A stretch of DNA of 64,000 nucleotides, taken from positions 2,728,001 through 2,792,000 of the forward strand of contig NC_088936.1 in NCBI RefSeq assembly GCF_033473495.1. Reading direction: 5' to 3'. Origin of the DNA: Cercospora beticola. Lineage: Eukaryota > Ascomycota > Dothideomycetes > Mycosphaerellales > Mycosphaerellaceae. The notes under the pieces were generated by a model. It made no database searches and was not told the DNA's origin. It was given only the letters and a program-made list of their open reading frames with translations. The translations under genes and the position numbers were made by a program. Shown here in pieces: positions 1 to 9,870 of this stretch (within the stretch, counting starts at the first letter, position 1; each line of letters starts with the position of its first letter).

Positions 1-501
1 GCGGAGGGTCCTGCCTCAGACTCAAAGCAATAGCTGTCTGCCGTAGTACGTGTGCATGTGTATACAATGTGCGATCGAGTTTGACCAGAGCTTTGTGGCG
101 CCGTGTAGAACAAGTAGTAGACGCAGGCTGTCGTGTATAGTATCAATTCCACGCATGTGAGAAGGAGAGAAGACGAGACTGCCTCGGGCGGTCCGCTCCG
201 CTCTTCGAACTCGTACCCGTATTCGTATTCTTATTCGTATTCGTCAAGGTCAAGTCGCACCCTTTCCACCCAGTTCACATTAACACTCGCGTTCGACTCG
301 TTCACATCACCACAAACTCCACTACAATGTCGGGCGGCGCTGTCTCGGATTCTCTTCCCCTGTATGTTACGCAGCTTCATCATCTTACGCGTATAGCCAA
401 ACGGGCTCCGCTCCAGGCTGCAAGCATGTACATATGGCGCTGTTCGTCGCTCATGAAGGGCTACCTTATCCTTCATACACATTCTTTTGACCTGAGGAAC
501 G
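1..501. other. 5' flank of the FAD oxidase gene
   Basis: No convincing gene is visible here; the short open frames on both strands lack splice logic or recognisable motifs. The stretch probably holds the promoter and 5' leader of the downstream oxidase. It includes a small imperfect TATTCG/TATTCT microsatellite. Confidence 0.5.
211..246. repeat. imperfect hexanucleotide microsatellite
   Basis: About six tandem units related to TATTCG, with variants ending CCG or CTT, lie roughly 260 bases upstream of the oxidase start codon. It is a short simple repeat with no evident function. Confidence 0.5.
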
Positions 502-2441
502 ATGAATCTCTCACTCTCCTGCCTCCTTTTAATATCTGCTCTCCTCAATCCCGCCACTGCCTTGATTAACGCCGACGTCTGCAAATGTGTATGATGTCCT
601 GTTTCCCAGCTCGAAGGACATATGTGCTGATCAGATTTTAGCTTCCCAACGACGAATGCTGGCCAAAGGATGAAGCCTGGTCTCAGCTGAACTCAACAGT
701 CAATGGACGTCTCATCCGTAGTAAACCTCCGGCCTCCGTCTGCTATCCCGAAGAGAGCAACTATGACCCAGAAGCCTGTAGCCGAGTCTTCGAAAATTGG
801 GAATCTTCCTACTGGCATGCTGATGATCCCATCTCCATTGACTCACCTCCGCGCTATGCTTGTCACCCGATCTATCCTAATGGCACGAGTATCCATGGAG
901 ATCCCACCGCCGGCGAGAGAGGATGTGGAGGCGACTCGTACCCGGTGTTCGTTGTCAATGCATCTAGCGTCTCCGATGTCCAGGCTGGGGTGGAATTTGC
1001 CCGCAGACATTCTGTCAAGCTCAATGTGAAGAGCACTGGTCATGGACGCAGCTCCATCCCAGGAAGTCTATCGATCTGGACGCATTACTTCAGAGGCAAA
1101 GAGTTTCATACGAACTTCGTCCCTCAAGGAGCCAACTCCAGTACCAACGCAACCTCCATGGCTGTCACCTTTGGAGCAGGAATTCTCGATCGGGAAGCCT
1201 TCGAGTTTGCGGCAGAGCATGACGCCGTTGTCGTTGGAGGCACGGATTCGACAGTCGGCCTTGTTGGATGGGCTGGTGCTGGGGGTCATGGCTACTTGAC
1301 TGGTGGATATGGTATGGGGGCCGACAGCTTCTTGGAAGTCACTGTGGTTACGCCCAGTGGTGAAATCGTCGTCGCCAACGCATACCAGCACGCCGATCTC
1401 TTTTGGGCCATCGGTGGTGGTGGTGCCGGCACTTGGGGTGTCGTTGTATCTCTGACTGTGAAGGCTCATCCCATGCCAAGTACGGCGATGTGGTCGCTCT
1501 CACTCACTGCACAGAACGGAACCACGGCTTCAGAGTGGTACAAAGTTGCTGCAGAACTCTTCGCCGACATTCCACGACAAAGAGACCTGGGGCTGTCAGG
1601 GTATCAGACGCTGGGTGGACCGCCTTTAGTGGTGACCAACGCCATGTTCGGGTACGATATGTCGCGTGAAGCTGTAGAAAAAATCACCGGGCCTCTCTTG
1701 CAACAGCTTGAGACGCAAAATTCGACTGCCCAGGTCGATTCCAACATTGTCATGTTCCCCAAATGGATCGATGTTTTCCATCAGTTCAACTTGACGCTGC
1801 CGGTGGGTGGGGCCACCGGCGGTACCACAGCCGCTAGGCTACTTCCTGACAGCAGTCTCACTGATACTGAGACCTTCGCTCGAGTCTTGGAGAACATTGG
1901 TCCCAGCCTGGACAAGCCGAAAGTGGGTGGCACCGTACCCTCCGCACTGAGCTGGCTAACGAAGTATTACAGGACAAATTCAGATCCGGGCGTTCCATAT
2001 CTGGCACTGCCACCGGGTCATCGCGAAAGGTCGACAATGCGCTGAACCCCGCCTGGCGTGATACTGCGGTCCACTTCATCGTGAGTGAGTCATGGCCACA
2101 TGACACACCTTCCGAAGTAGTCGACGAAGCAATGGCTGCAATGGAGCAGTCCGCATATCAGCTCAGATCAATTGCTCCAGACTCTGGGGCTTACATCAAC
2201 GAGGTAAGCAAGCTCCACATCAACTGATGAGGTAGGTATGCATAGCGCTAACGTATTTCAATAGCGCGGCGACTTCGTTCCTGACTGGCAGAAAACTCTC
2301 TACGGCGACAACTATTCCCGCCTCCTGGCCATCAAGCACAAATACGATCCCGAGAGCGTTCAGTGGTGCGAACTCTGTGTCGGAAGCGACGAGTGGTATG
2401 AACGTGAGGATGGAAGATTTTGCAAGCAATCGTGGGCGTAG
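502..2441 (+). CDS. secreted FAD-linked oxidoreductase, berberine-bridge-enzyme-like (PCMH fold)
   Basis: Predicted 591-aa secreted flavoprotein that oxidises alcohol, sugar or alkaloid-type substrates with O2; the substrate cannot be read from the sequence. Exons 502-588, 642-1922, 1973-2203 and 2265-2441 all join in phase 0. The acceptors read TTTAG, TACAG and AATAG, and the second intron has a CTAAC branch point. Residues 1-21 form a signal peptide (MNLSLSCLLLISALLNPATA). A cysteine-containing N-terminal segment precedes the FAD-binding PCMH domain (about residues 125-310), with the TGH flavin-linkage motif and the GWAGAGGHG glycine-rich motif. The C-terminal berberine-bridge signature is YGDNYSRLLAIKHKYDPE. 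The family usually has about three more residues (Asp-aromatic-Leu) right after TGH; here TGH runs directly into GRSS. The start is supported by the signal peptide and the splice phase. It resembles the fungal 'isoamyl alcohol oxidase' group. Confidence 0.9.
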
Positions 2442-2654
2442 TCAGAATGTTCGGCAACATTCGATTGGCCACACGCTGATTGCGAAATATCCGATATGCA
2501 TGCGCGGTTGGAAAAGAATCCGAAAGAAATTCACGGAAACGGGACTGTTACCAGTGCCTGGGTGGCATATATTCCCCCAAGACCTGAGACATCTGGCGGA
2601 TTTCATAGTCATGAACTCGTTTCATCATTCTTCCGATCGCACCTCCACTGCCCA

Positions 2655-4706
2655 TCACAGTAATCGAAAGTTCTTGAACTTGCGCACATTCATGTATTTC
2701 CTCAGTCCAGAATCGATCTGGTTCGGGGCGTTGTTCTCGGTAAACTCCCTCCAAGCTTGAGAGTAGACGTCAGCATGGGCAGTTTCAAATCGAACTCCAT
2801 GTACCACGGAGAAAAGAATACTTACGTTCACACGTCTGCGCAATAACGCCCGGAATCTCGTCACGCTGCATCACCTCATCGGGCTTCTGTACGACATTGA
2901 CGTAAAGTCCTTGACCGACGTGCCTGCAAAAGTGGTTAGTCACCTTAAGCTTCTACATCTCTAGAGAGGGCTTTACTTACCATGCGATGTGGCAGTGGAA
3001 CCCCCACACTCCGGGGTTATTGCTGATGAGCTGAGCTACCAGATATCCGTTTGGTTTCAAGCTTGCAATATCACGCCTTGCTGGATTGTTAGGACGCACG
3101 GCGTTGATCCCATTGTACTTGCCCACGCCTTCGTCGACAATGTACATATTTTGGCCATGGATGTGCTGTATCGTGGTCAGTAGGTCGTTCCTCAAAGTTT
3201 GACAGATGCCAAGATTACCATAGGGTGCCCAAACGGCACGTTGTTCTCAAAGATGAACCGGATTGTCTCGTTGCGACCAAAGTTGTAGACGTTCCATTCT
3301 GGGTTATCGGGATAAGATGTGTTGCCATTGTACGTCAAATTGAGGAGCGGGAAGTTGTAATTTGCGCGGAACGTCTGCCCGTTCATGAGGTAAGATGTAT
3401 GACCAGTAGCGTTGACAGTTTGTGTAATCTTGATTGTCACCGTGGTGTCTGGAGGGTCAAGTTTGATGGGATAGAACGGTTCTGTTTTGGTCAAAGCAGC
3501 ATCTCCGCAGTCGATGAGGGTTGGCTGTACGAAGTCAAAATTTGGTAGCGAGTTTGGCCTTCTCTGCGTGTCAACACCAGCGTAGTAGACCGCTGCCAGT
3601 GCGAATGGCTGTGCGGCGAGAGCACAAAGAACTGGCTGACGAACACGCAGCCAGTATGCACTAGCTCTCTGATTGGCGGTAACGAGAACATCGATGCGCT
3701 GGCCAACGAAAAGAGTGATGAACTTGGTCGTCGTCGCCAACGACTTCGTAGCGATCAAGCCTTATACGACAATGTCGTGTTGATCCAGACTAATGACCAT
3801 GTACCCAGCAGCGGCGGTATTGATGAAGCGTAGCAAATGGGTCTTGCCTCTCGTGAAGCCAAATTTGGCCAAAGGCGCACCAGGCGTGCATTGAGTGCCT
3901 GCAGGAGCATTGGAGCAGTCGGCGCTCATTCTGCCTTGAATCAAAGTGTTGCTCGAGGTCACAAGAGCAGCAATAGCAGGGTTGTTGCTCATTGACTGCT
4001 GAACCAATTCATAGTAGTCCTTGTTGTACTTGTCGCTGACGAGGATCGGTCCCAGATCGACGTAGTCTTGTGTAGGATAGTTGTCCGTGGGCCCGTGTAT
4101 GATCATTGGTCCTAGGATACCACCAGCATACTGTGCAGAGTAGTGAGCATGCCACCAGCTCGATCCGTATATATCCGCCTGGAATCTGTATACGAAGGTC
4201 TCTCCTGGAGCAATGGGACACATGTGCACTGAAGGCACACCATCATACCAAGGTGTCTTCTTTTGCAGCAAACCGTGCCAGTGTATCGCCGTGCCCTCAG
4301 CAGGGTTGTCGATGGAGTTGGTCACTGTTACTTCAATCCAATCACCCCAATTCGCTTCGATCATGGGGCCAGGGAATTGTCCATTGACAACAATCATTGG
4401 TGTGGGAACCCCATCCGGCGCGAGAGTCATACGAGCGATGTTAAAATTGTAGTATCGCGTGACACCAGTATCTGGCGTTACCTCGTACACATTCGTACCC
4501 CCGGCTGTTTGGTTGCCCCATGGTATGCCCTGGCTGCCACCTAGGAACTTGGGTAGGATGGGTGTTGGTAGAAGTCCCAGCGGCGTCGGGCCATTCTGTA
4601 GCAGACCAGGGATGATCGAGAGCAGGACGCCTGTCGAGGCAAGGAGGTTGTTAATAAAGGTAACATTGCCCAGGCCATCAAGCAGGGGCATTAGTAGGCT
4701 GGCCAT
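2655..4706 (-). pseudogene. laccase-like multicopper oxidase, interrupted by an in-frame TAA
   Basis: Laccase-family multicopper oxidase of about 620 residues that would couple phenol-type oxidation to reduction of O2 to water. Exons 4706-3219, 3165-2981, 2923-2826 and 2755-2655 join in frame. All four copper-ligand motifs are visible: IHWHGL and WWHAHYSAQ in the first cupredoxin domain, then HPMHIHGQNM and HCHIAWHVGQGL near the C terminus; Leu occupies the axial type-1 position. A TAA at 3762-3764 (codon 315) interrupts the frame between SLDQHDIVV and IATKSLATTTKF, in the middle of the second cupredoxin domain. Coding resumes in the same frame with no other damage. A 45-nt GT-AG intron could be drawn over it but would delete a core strand and has no branch site. 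Either the gene is recently inactivated, the base is a sequence error, or readthrough occurs. No clear signal peptide is visible at this ATG; the frame is open further upstream, so the true 5' end is uncertain. Confidence 0.85.
3762..3764 (-). other. in-frame TAA inside the multicopper oxidase
   Basis: Reading on the minus strand, the codons GTC GTA TAA GGC TTG ATC GCT put a stop between two stretches that align with ordinary laccase domain 2. The frame is identical on either side, so this is a nonsense codon rather than a frameshift. Confidence 0.85.
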
Positions 4707-5646
4707 GATTGCAGCGATATGTCCTGCAAGTGCTGCAGCCTTACTCCAGGCAATGCTGCAAGGCCGGAACTGTTATGCATCTTGTATCTCGCACTTCGCG
4801 ACGGCTACAGCGTGTAGGAGGTCCAGCGCGTAGGCTGCCCAGAAGAAAAGCAAACCATTGCTGAATCAGGCGTCTGATCTTCTTGTCATGGCACCGCATA
4901 ACAAGTCACTAGACTATTGATTAGCGGGCTCGTTTGCTGAAGCCAATGATGGGCTTCGCGCTGAACGTTGTTTTTGTGATCGGCACCAAGCCAGCCACTC
5001 AGCTTCAAAAGGATCAGCACCGCATCGCGCCGCCCGCATGTCTATACTTTTGCACTCTCTGCATCTGGTAATCGCTATACCCCAAGTGCCGACGACTCGA
5101 CTGCTTCGACTCGCTAGGTATACGAAGAGGGCATACTTTGCGCTGATCAGTGCGGAGTTACTTAGGGGCGCGATGGCGAATGCTGTACGTTGTCTAGCCT
5201 GTGAAAATCTCGATTGGGCGATGCTGCCTGTCGCACATGCTTCTGTCGGCCAGGAGAATGTCCTTCACCCACGTCCATAGCATCGGGAAGTATCTGAATT
5301 GATCTAGTGTGGGTGAGAGTCCTTAGTTGTCGTTTCCGTCACCAAGAGTCAAGCTTCAGCAATATAAGTGCGGTCCACTGGCGACAGAATAGTTGAGATG
5401 TGGTCATTCAAGCGGATCTCGGAGTCAGGAGTTCGACGTCGGCGACCGCCAATTGTTACATCTCCGACGCACGATATGGTGCAGTTTTGGGCCTTCAGTG
5501 CTGTTCAAGGCCTGGAGCCGCCTTCTCCCGAACATTCAGGTGTGAAAGTGAAGCTGCAGAACTCTACTAATGCCTCCCACACATCTTACATCCACAACCA
5601 ACGACTGTTCAGCTCAAGGCAATATCGAGATTGTCTCTGCGCATCA
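4707..5646. other. intergenic: upstream of the multicopper oxidase
   Basis: No supported gene. The minus frame of the oxidase stays open up to a stop at 4773-4775 without another ATG, so an unseen upstream exon carrying a signal peptide cannot be excluded. The rest contains only short unconnected frames. Confidence 0.4.
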
Positions 5647-6334
5647 TGCCGACATCTGAGGAAACTGGCGCGGGCCAGAATCAGCTTGACCAGTACATGG
5701 CGCAATCGGAGGAAGGCGCTTCGACAATGAGACGTGCAAGAGAGGACGACCTACAAGACCTCACTCCACCGAGCTGCAGGAGAAGATCAAGAGCCTTGAC
5801 TCGCAGCAATTGCAGTCTAGCAAATCGGTAGAGACTGCTCAGGCCCGGATCATGGAGCTTGAAAATGAGACCGAGCAGGCCAACAACGCCAAATCCAGAC
5901 TGGAGACGGAAGTGGGCCAGCTTCAGCAGGAAATCAACAACATGCGCTATGCGCACGCCTTGGCTGATTCAGAGGAGGCCACTTGTCTCCGTGCCATCGA
6001 TAAAGATCACCAATTGTGTCCGACCAAGTTGCAAGCTGCCTTCAATCAATGGGCACAGAGCGAAGCTGCTCGCCAGAGCGCAGTCACTGCTCACGCAGAC
6101 TGTGTCGATGCGAAGGAGGCCGCCCGTCTTTCCAGGGTGGACGAAGAACACCAATCATGCGCGGCCAGATTGCACGCCGTCTCCGAAGATCTGATGGAGA
6201 GCGAAGCCGCTCGCACTGCCGCCGTCGCTGCTCACGCCGATTGTGCGAAAGAGTGTAAGGATTGTCAGGAGCTGGCGGTGGCTCTCGAGAGCCTCGAACG
6301 TGAGGTGAAGGAGATTGACAGGAGCCTCCAGTAA
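5647..6334 (+). CDS. coiled-coil protein with cysteine-bearing repeat; frame disrupted
   Basis: No family recognised. The 3' part (open through about 5810-6334) encodes a highly charged, Glu/Gln/Ala-rich helix typical of a coiled coil. It contains two copies of a ~55-residue unit. The first has DKDHQLCPTKLQAAF, then SEAARQSAVTAHADC; the second has DEEHQSCAARLHAVS, then SEAARTAAVAAHADC. Cysteines are conserved between the copies. The N-terminal part, beginning MPTSEETGAGQNQLDQYM at 5647, is in another frame. Coiled-coil-like sequence switches frame between about 5735 and 5775 with no usable intron, implying a missing base, two extra bases, or a decayed gene. The last residues (LEREVKEIDRSLQ) end at TAA. 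Role unknown. Confidence 0.45.
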
Positions 6335-7857
6335 AGGCCTGCATCCACTTTGTTGTGCTTCTGCTAAGCGTCGATGCTTGATTGTGTTTCGTGTGTCATG
6401 CATTGCTGTTCTAATCCGATCGATGGGATTATAGGTGAAGACAGGCATTCGGAGGGGAAAGAAGCGGAGACATTGCGTTTCCTGCGAGTGCAACTGTACT
6501 CTATCAAAGCGAATCTGCTCAATTCGACTCTTACGCTGTGTCTTGCACGACCTGCCACGACAAGAACCATTGCCCGAATGTACTGACATCATCAGTTGTG
6601 CAAGGTGCCGATATCGTGGAACTGATGCTCGCGAACATTGCGGCAGCGGTACACATATCATGACTCTCAAACGTCGACGCCCTAGCTCTGTCGTCCTTTA
6701 CCACCTTTAATCGCTTCAACGGGGTTATTCTGATGGAAACACGCAATCCTACACCTCACGCTCCAGACTATCGGCAAGTCGATGTTTCCCACAGCCAGGA
6801 CACCTGATCGCTTCGAAAGCTACGTGGAACCAGAGTCAAGGCAGCAAGTTGCCTTTTCTCCGGAAGCTCGCCGCGTTTCTGTCCTTAAACTGATCGTCAT
6901 CTGATGGCTTCCTGGAATTCACGAAGCCAGATATACCTGAACCTTGCACGTACTACTCTGAGAATCCGTGCCCTCTGTGATTCATGTCATGCCCACATTG
7001 AGCAGCAGACAATGAGCGCCTGCGCTCAGAGTAAGGACGTGGGCATCTTAATGATCTCTGGCTAGTCCACCTACCCATGTCATGAGCTAATCGCAGGTTC
7101 GTTCGCTTTCAAGGAGTCTCACATCCAGAGATACCAGGTACCTATTCAATGCTCTCCAGATCTCCACGGCACCCAGTCCAGACACCTTCTTGACATTCAG
7201 TAGCGTACTGGTATTCAATTGATCAGAGAATAGACCAACGTGCCTCCGGATTTCTGACGGAATGATGCTTGCATCTTCCTACTTGGTTAGAGTTCGAATG
7301 GCCGCCAACTGATTCTGTTCCCAGAGACAAGAGGAACTGCTTGCAGCTCTCCAAAAATCGATGATAAGCCAACCACGCTGCTTCTTGAGTTCTGTTGGCA
7401 TTCAAAAATGAATTCTGGCGGAGCGATGGCGTCCAGCTGTGCTGTTTCTGAATCCATGAAGCTGCCCAACTCTTGTCCATTTGTATGCTTGGATGCATCC
7501 AGGGGGGTTTGAATCCAGAGGCACGAGGCCCAACAATAGGCTCTCCGAGTCTCCATGGCTTTCAAGATGGAAAGTTTCTGGAGCTCAAGCGGCAGACAAC
7601 AACGTTGATGGACAGAGATAAGAGGACCGTATCAAAGGCTTCGGCCAGTCAATACTTCTCAATCTGTGCCTCATTTGGAGCTCCAGTGGCATACAACGAG
7701 TCTCTCAAGCAGAGACACCAGCAAGATACGGAATTTCAAAACGGCAATGAGACAAATGTAAACCCCACGTGCTTTCATTATGTGTATTATGGACACCCAA
7801 GCACCGAAAAAGGACAGAATAAACGACACAAAACCCACTCTCCAGCCCAAAACACAC
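6335..7857. other. intergenic, no supported gene
   Basis: About 1.5 kb between the coiled-coil ORF and the 3' end of the next minus-strand gene. Open frames here are short, overlap each other on both strands and lack motifs. It would hold the 3' untranslated regions of both flanking genes. Confidence 0.4.
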
Positions 7858-9348
7858 TCAACGAACCCACAAATTGCCCTCCACCTTGCCCCGGAGGGCC
7901 TCCTTCGCGCGGAGGTAACTGCCGTAGCAGTCGAAAGTGGCATGGCAGCCCGTTGGGCGCCAGTCCGCGCGGTAGTCGCCGAAGCGACGAAGGAGGCCCT
8001 CCACCTCGTGCGAGTATGGGGTGGCGCCGTCGGTGCGGAGCACGCAGAGAGAGTGCTTGGCGTAGCTGCGCTCCGCACGCAGAAGACGACCACCCAGGGT
8101 CAGGCCCTTGACTCGCTTGATGGCGAGGTCGACGCACAGGGGTGTCTGCCGACTGGTTAGCTTGACGTGACAGTGAATCGTCGAGGTAATGAGGTGACAT
8201 ACGTAGAATTGGACCAACGCGTGTGGTCGCACGGCATCTCCGCTGTATGTGCGGGCCACGGTGATGAAGCATGTGCCCGAGCCCACCGAGCGAAGGGTCT
8301 CTCCCAGCCCAGTGATGAGCTGGAGGTCGGTGAATGAAGCCGGGAGGCTAGGACAGGGTCAGCGATTGTTCGAGCGAGGGATCGGTAAAGCAACTTACTT
8401 TCCAACGAAGAGCACGGCGTCGGCGGCCAGGTGCAGCTGGGCGTTCTCGAAGCAGGCCTGGTGGTAGTCGAGCAGCTTTTGGTTGTATGCGGGACCGAAG
8501 CGGGTGTCGATTGGGACGAGAAGGTCTCCGACAGATGGCATGCACATGTCTTCGGTAGGCGTGTACCGGTTGGTGCCGTTGGCAATGCTGGCACGGAAGG
8601 ACGCCGGTGGTGAGTCGGTGATGTCGGACAGGTTGGTGTCCGAGGAGAAAGTAGCCGGTGCAGAGGCGGTCGATGCTGGCGATCTCCACACGGAGTCGCT
8701 GGGCAAGGCGAGAAGTGGGTTCTTGAAGACATCTGGGTGGTTGATGTCCTCCTCGCGGTACTTGTCAGCAAATCTGTGGAGCCACGGGTCTCTGGGCATC
8801 TCCAGCTCGACCATGCCATCGACTTCGCGGTGAAGGAATTTGCCTTTGTACTTGGTTTCGAGAGGTCGGGCGGCACGGTAGGTGAATTCTACCTGAATCA
8901 TGTTTTCGAGGTTGTGGTACAGCTGGGTGGTGATGGCAAGCTGGCTGCGGGCTGGGACGTTGTCTTTCACCACGGCGGCGAGATGCTGGAGTGCATAGGC
9001 GAAGTCATCGGAGCGAGCCAGAGCGAAATCTGAGTGAATGGCAATGTCTTTGAAACAGTCGTCGATGAAGCGGCGAAATTTCATCAAGTGGTTGGACTCG
9101 TGAAACATGCAGAAGCCATTCGCCTTGAGGTCGCAGTACTTGTCGGTGGCGAAGGCTTGGTCGATTGGCTCAGAGGAGCCTCCGTTGTAGTGAACGACGC
9201 GGCCACCGTCGATGAAGCGAATGGTAGCTCTCTGCGCGCGGTTGTCGGTGAGGGCGATGGCAGCCATATGAGCGGGGGACTTGCCCTCAGTACGCATCTG
9301 GACGAGACGCTCGAACTTGTCGTTGCGGGTGGAGGTGGCAGTAGACAT
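7858..9348 (-). CDS. hypothetical protein, three exons, 460 aa
   Basis: No family recognised. Exons 9348-8399, 8347-8203 and 8145-7858 join in frame. Donors are GTAAGT and GTATGT; the acceptors follow CCTAG and GGCAG, and the second intron has a CTAACC branch site. The start codon opens MSTATSTRNDKFERLVQM. The N-terminal two thirds looks globular, with a patterned mix of hydrophobic and charged residues and a CDLKANGFCMFHESNH stretch. It is followed by a Ser/Ala/Thr-rich linker (about residues 235-275). The C-terminal ~100 residues are Arg- and Cys-containing (HSLCVLRTDG, GCHATFDCYG). There is no signal peptide or membrane segment, so it is probably cytoplasmic or nuclear. Its 5' leader is a degenerate minisatellite. 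Correct splice phase and length support a real gene; the function is unknown. Confidence 0.7.
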
Positions 9349-9364
9349 GATGGTAGGGTTGATG

Positions 9365-9870
9365 GTGTGAAGGGTTGCTGGAGAGCGATGCAATGCTAGT
9401 CGTGACGGTGGTGTGTAGAGTTGCCGGAGAGCGAAGCGGTCTCAGCAATGTCGATAGTGTGCGGAAGCGCCGAAGGGCAATGCAGTGATGGTGGTGAGAG
9501 TGTGGTGTGGCTGGAGAGCGATGTTGTGCAAGTAGCAGTGGTGATAGTCTATTCGAGTGCTGATGAGCGACTCTGTACCGGCAGTGATGTTGCTGAAGTG
9601 CTGAAGAGCAATGCAATGCTGGTGATGAGGGTGTCCTGTCGCCGGAAAGCGATGTAATGGAAGCGGCAGTGGGTATGTTCCGTCAAAAAGCTGAAGAGCA
9701 ATGCTGTGCCGGCAGTGATGGCGCTGAAGTGCTGATACGTGATGTAATGCTGGTGATGAGGGTGGTGTATGCTGCTGGTGGAGCGCGATGCAGTGGTAGA
9801 CGAGAAGTGGATGGATGTAGACGAGCGATTGCTGGTGCAAAGCGATGCGAGCGATATGCTGTGATGATGT
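9365..9870. repeat. degenerate tandem repeat (minisatellite) in the leader of the hypothetical gene
   Basis: Variants of a GCYGRARAGCRATG core recur many times (for example GCTGGAGAGCGATG, GCCGGAGAGCGAAG, GCTGAAGAGCAATG, GCCGGAAAGCGATG). A longer unit is repeated at about 9580-9633 and 9711-9763, a spacing near 131 bp. Because of this, frames on both strands read as low-complexity Ser/His/Leu peptides and should not be taken as genes. The array begins about 20 bases upstream of the minus-strand start codon. Confidence 0.7.

Noticed and set aside
3714..3767. Micro- or 45-nt intron removing the TAA in the multicopper oxidase
   Set aside because: The GT-AG pairs available have no branch site and would delete a conserved strand of cupredoxin domain 2.
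7473..8111. 212-codon plus-strand frame overlapping the orphan gene
   Set aside because: Its 3' half is antisense to the well-spliced minus-strand exon 7858-8145 and reads as Pro/Arg/Ser low complexity.
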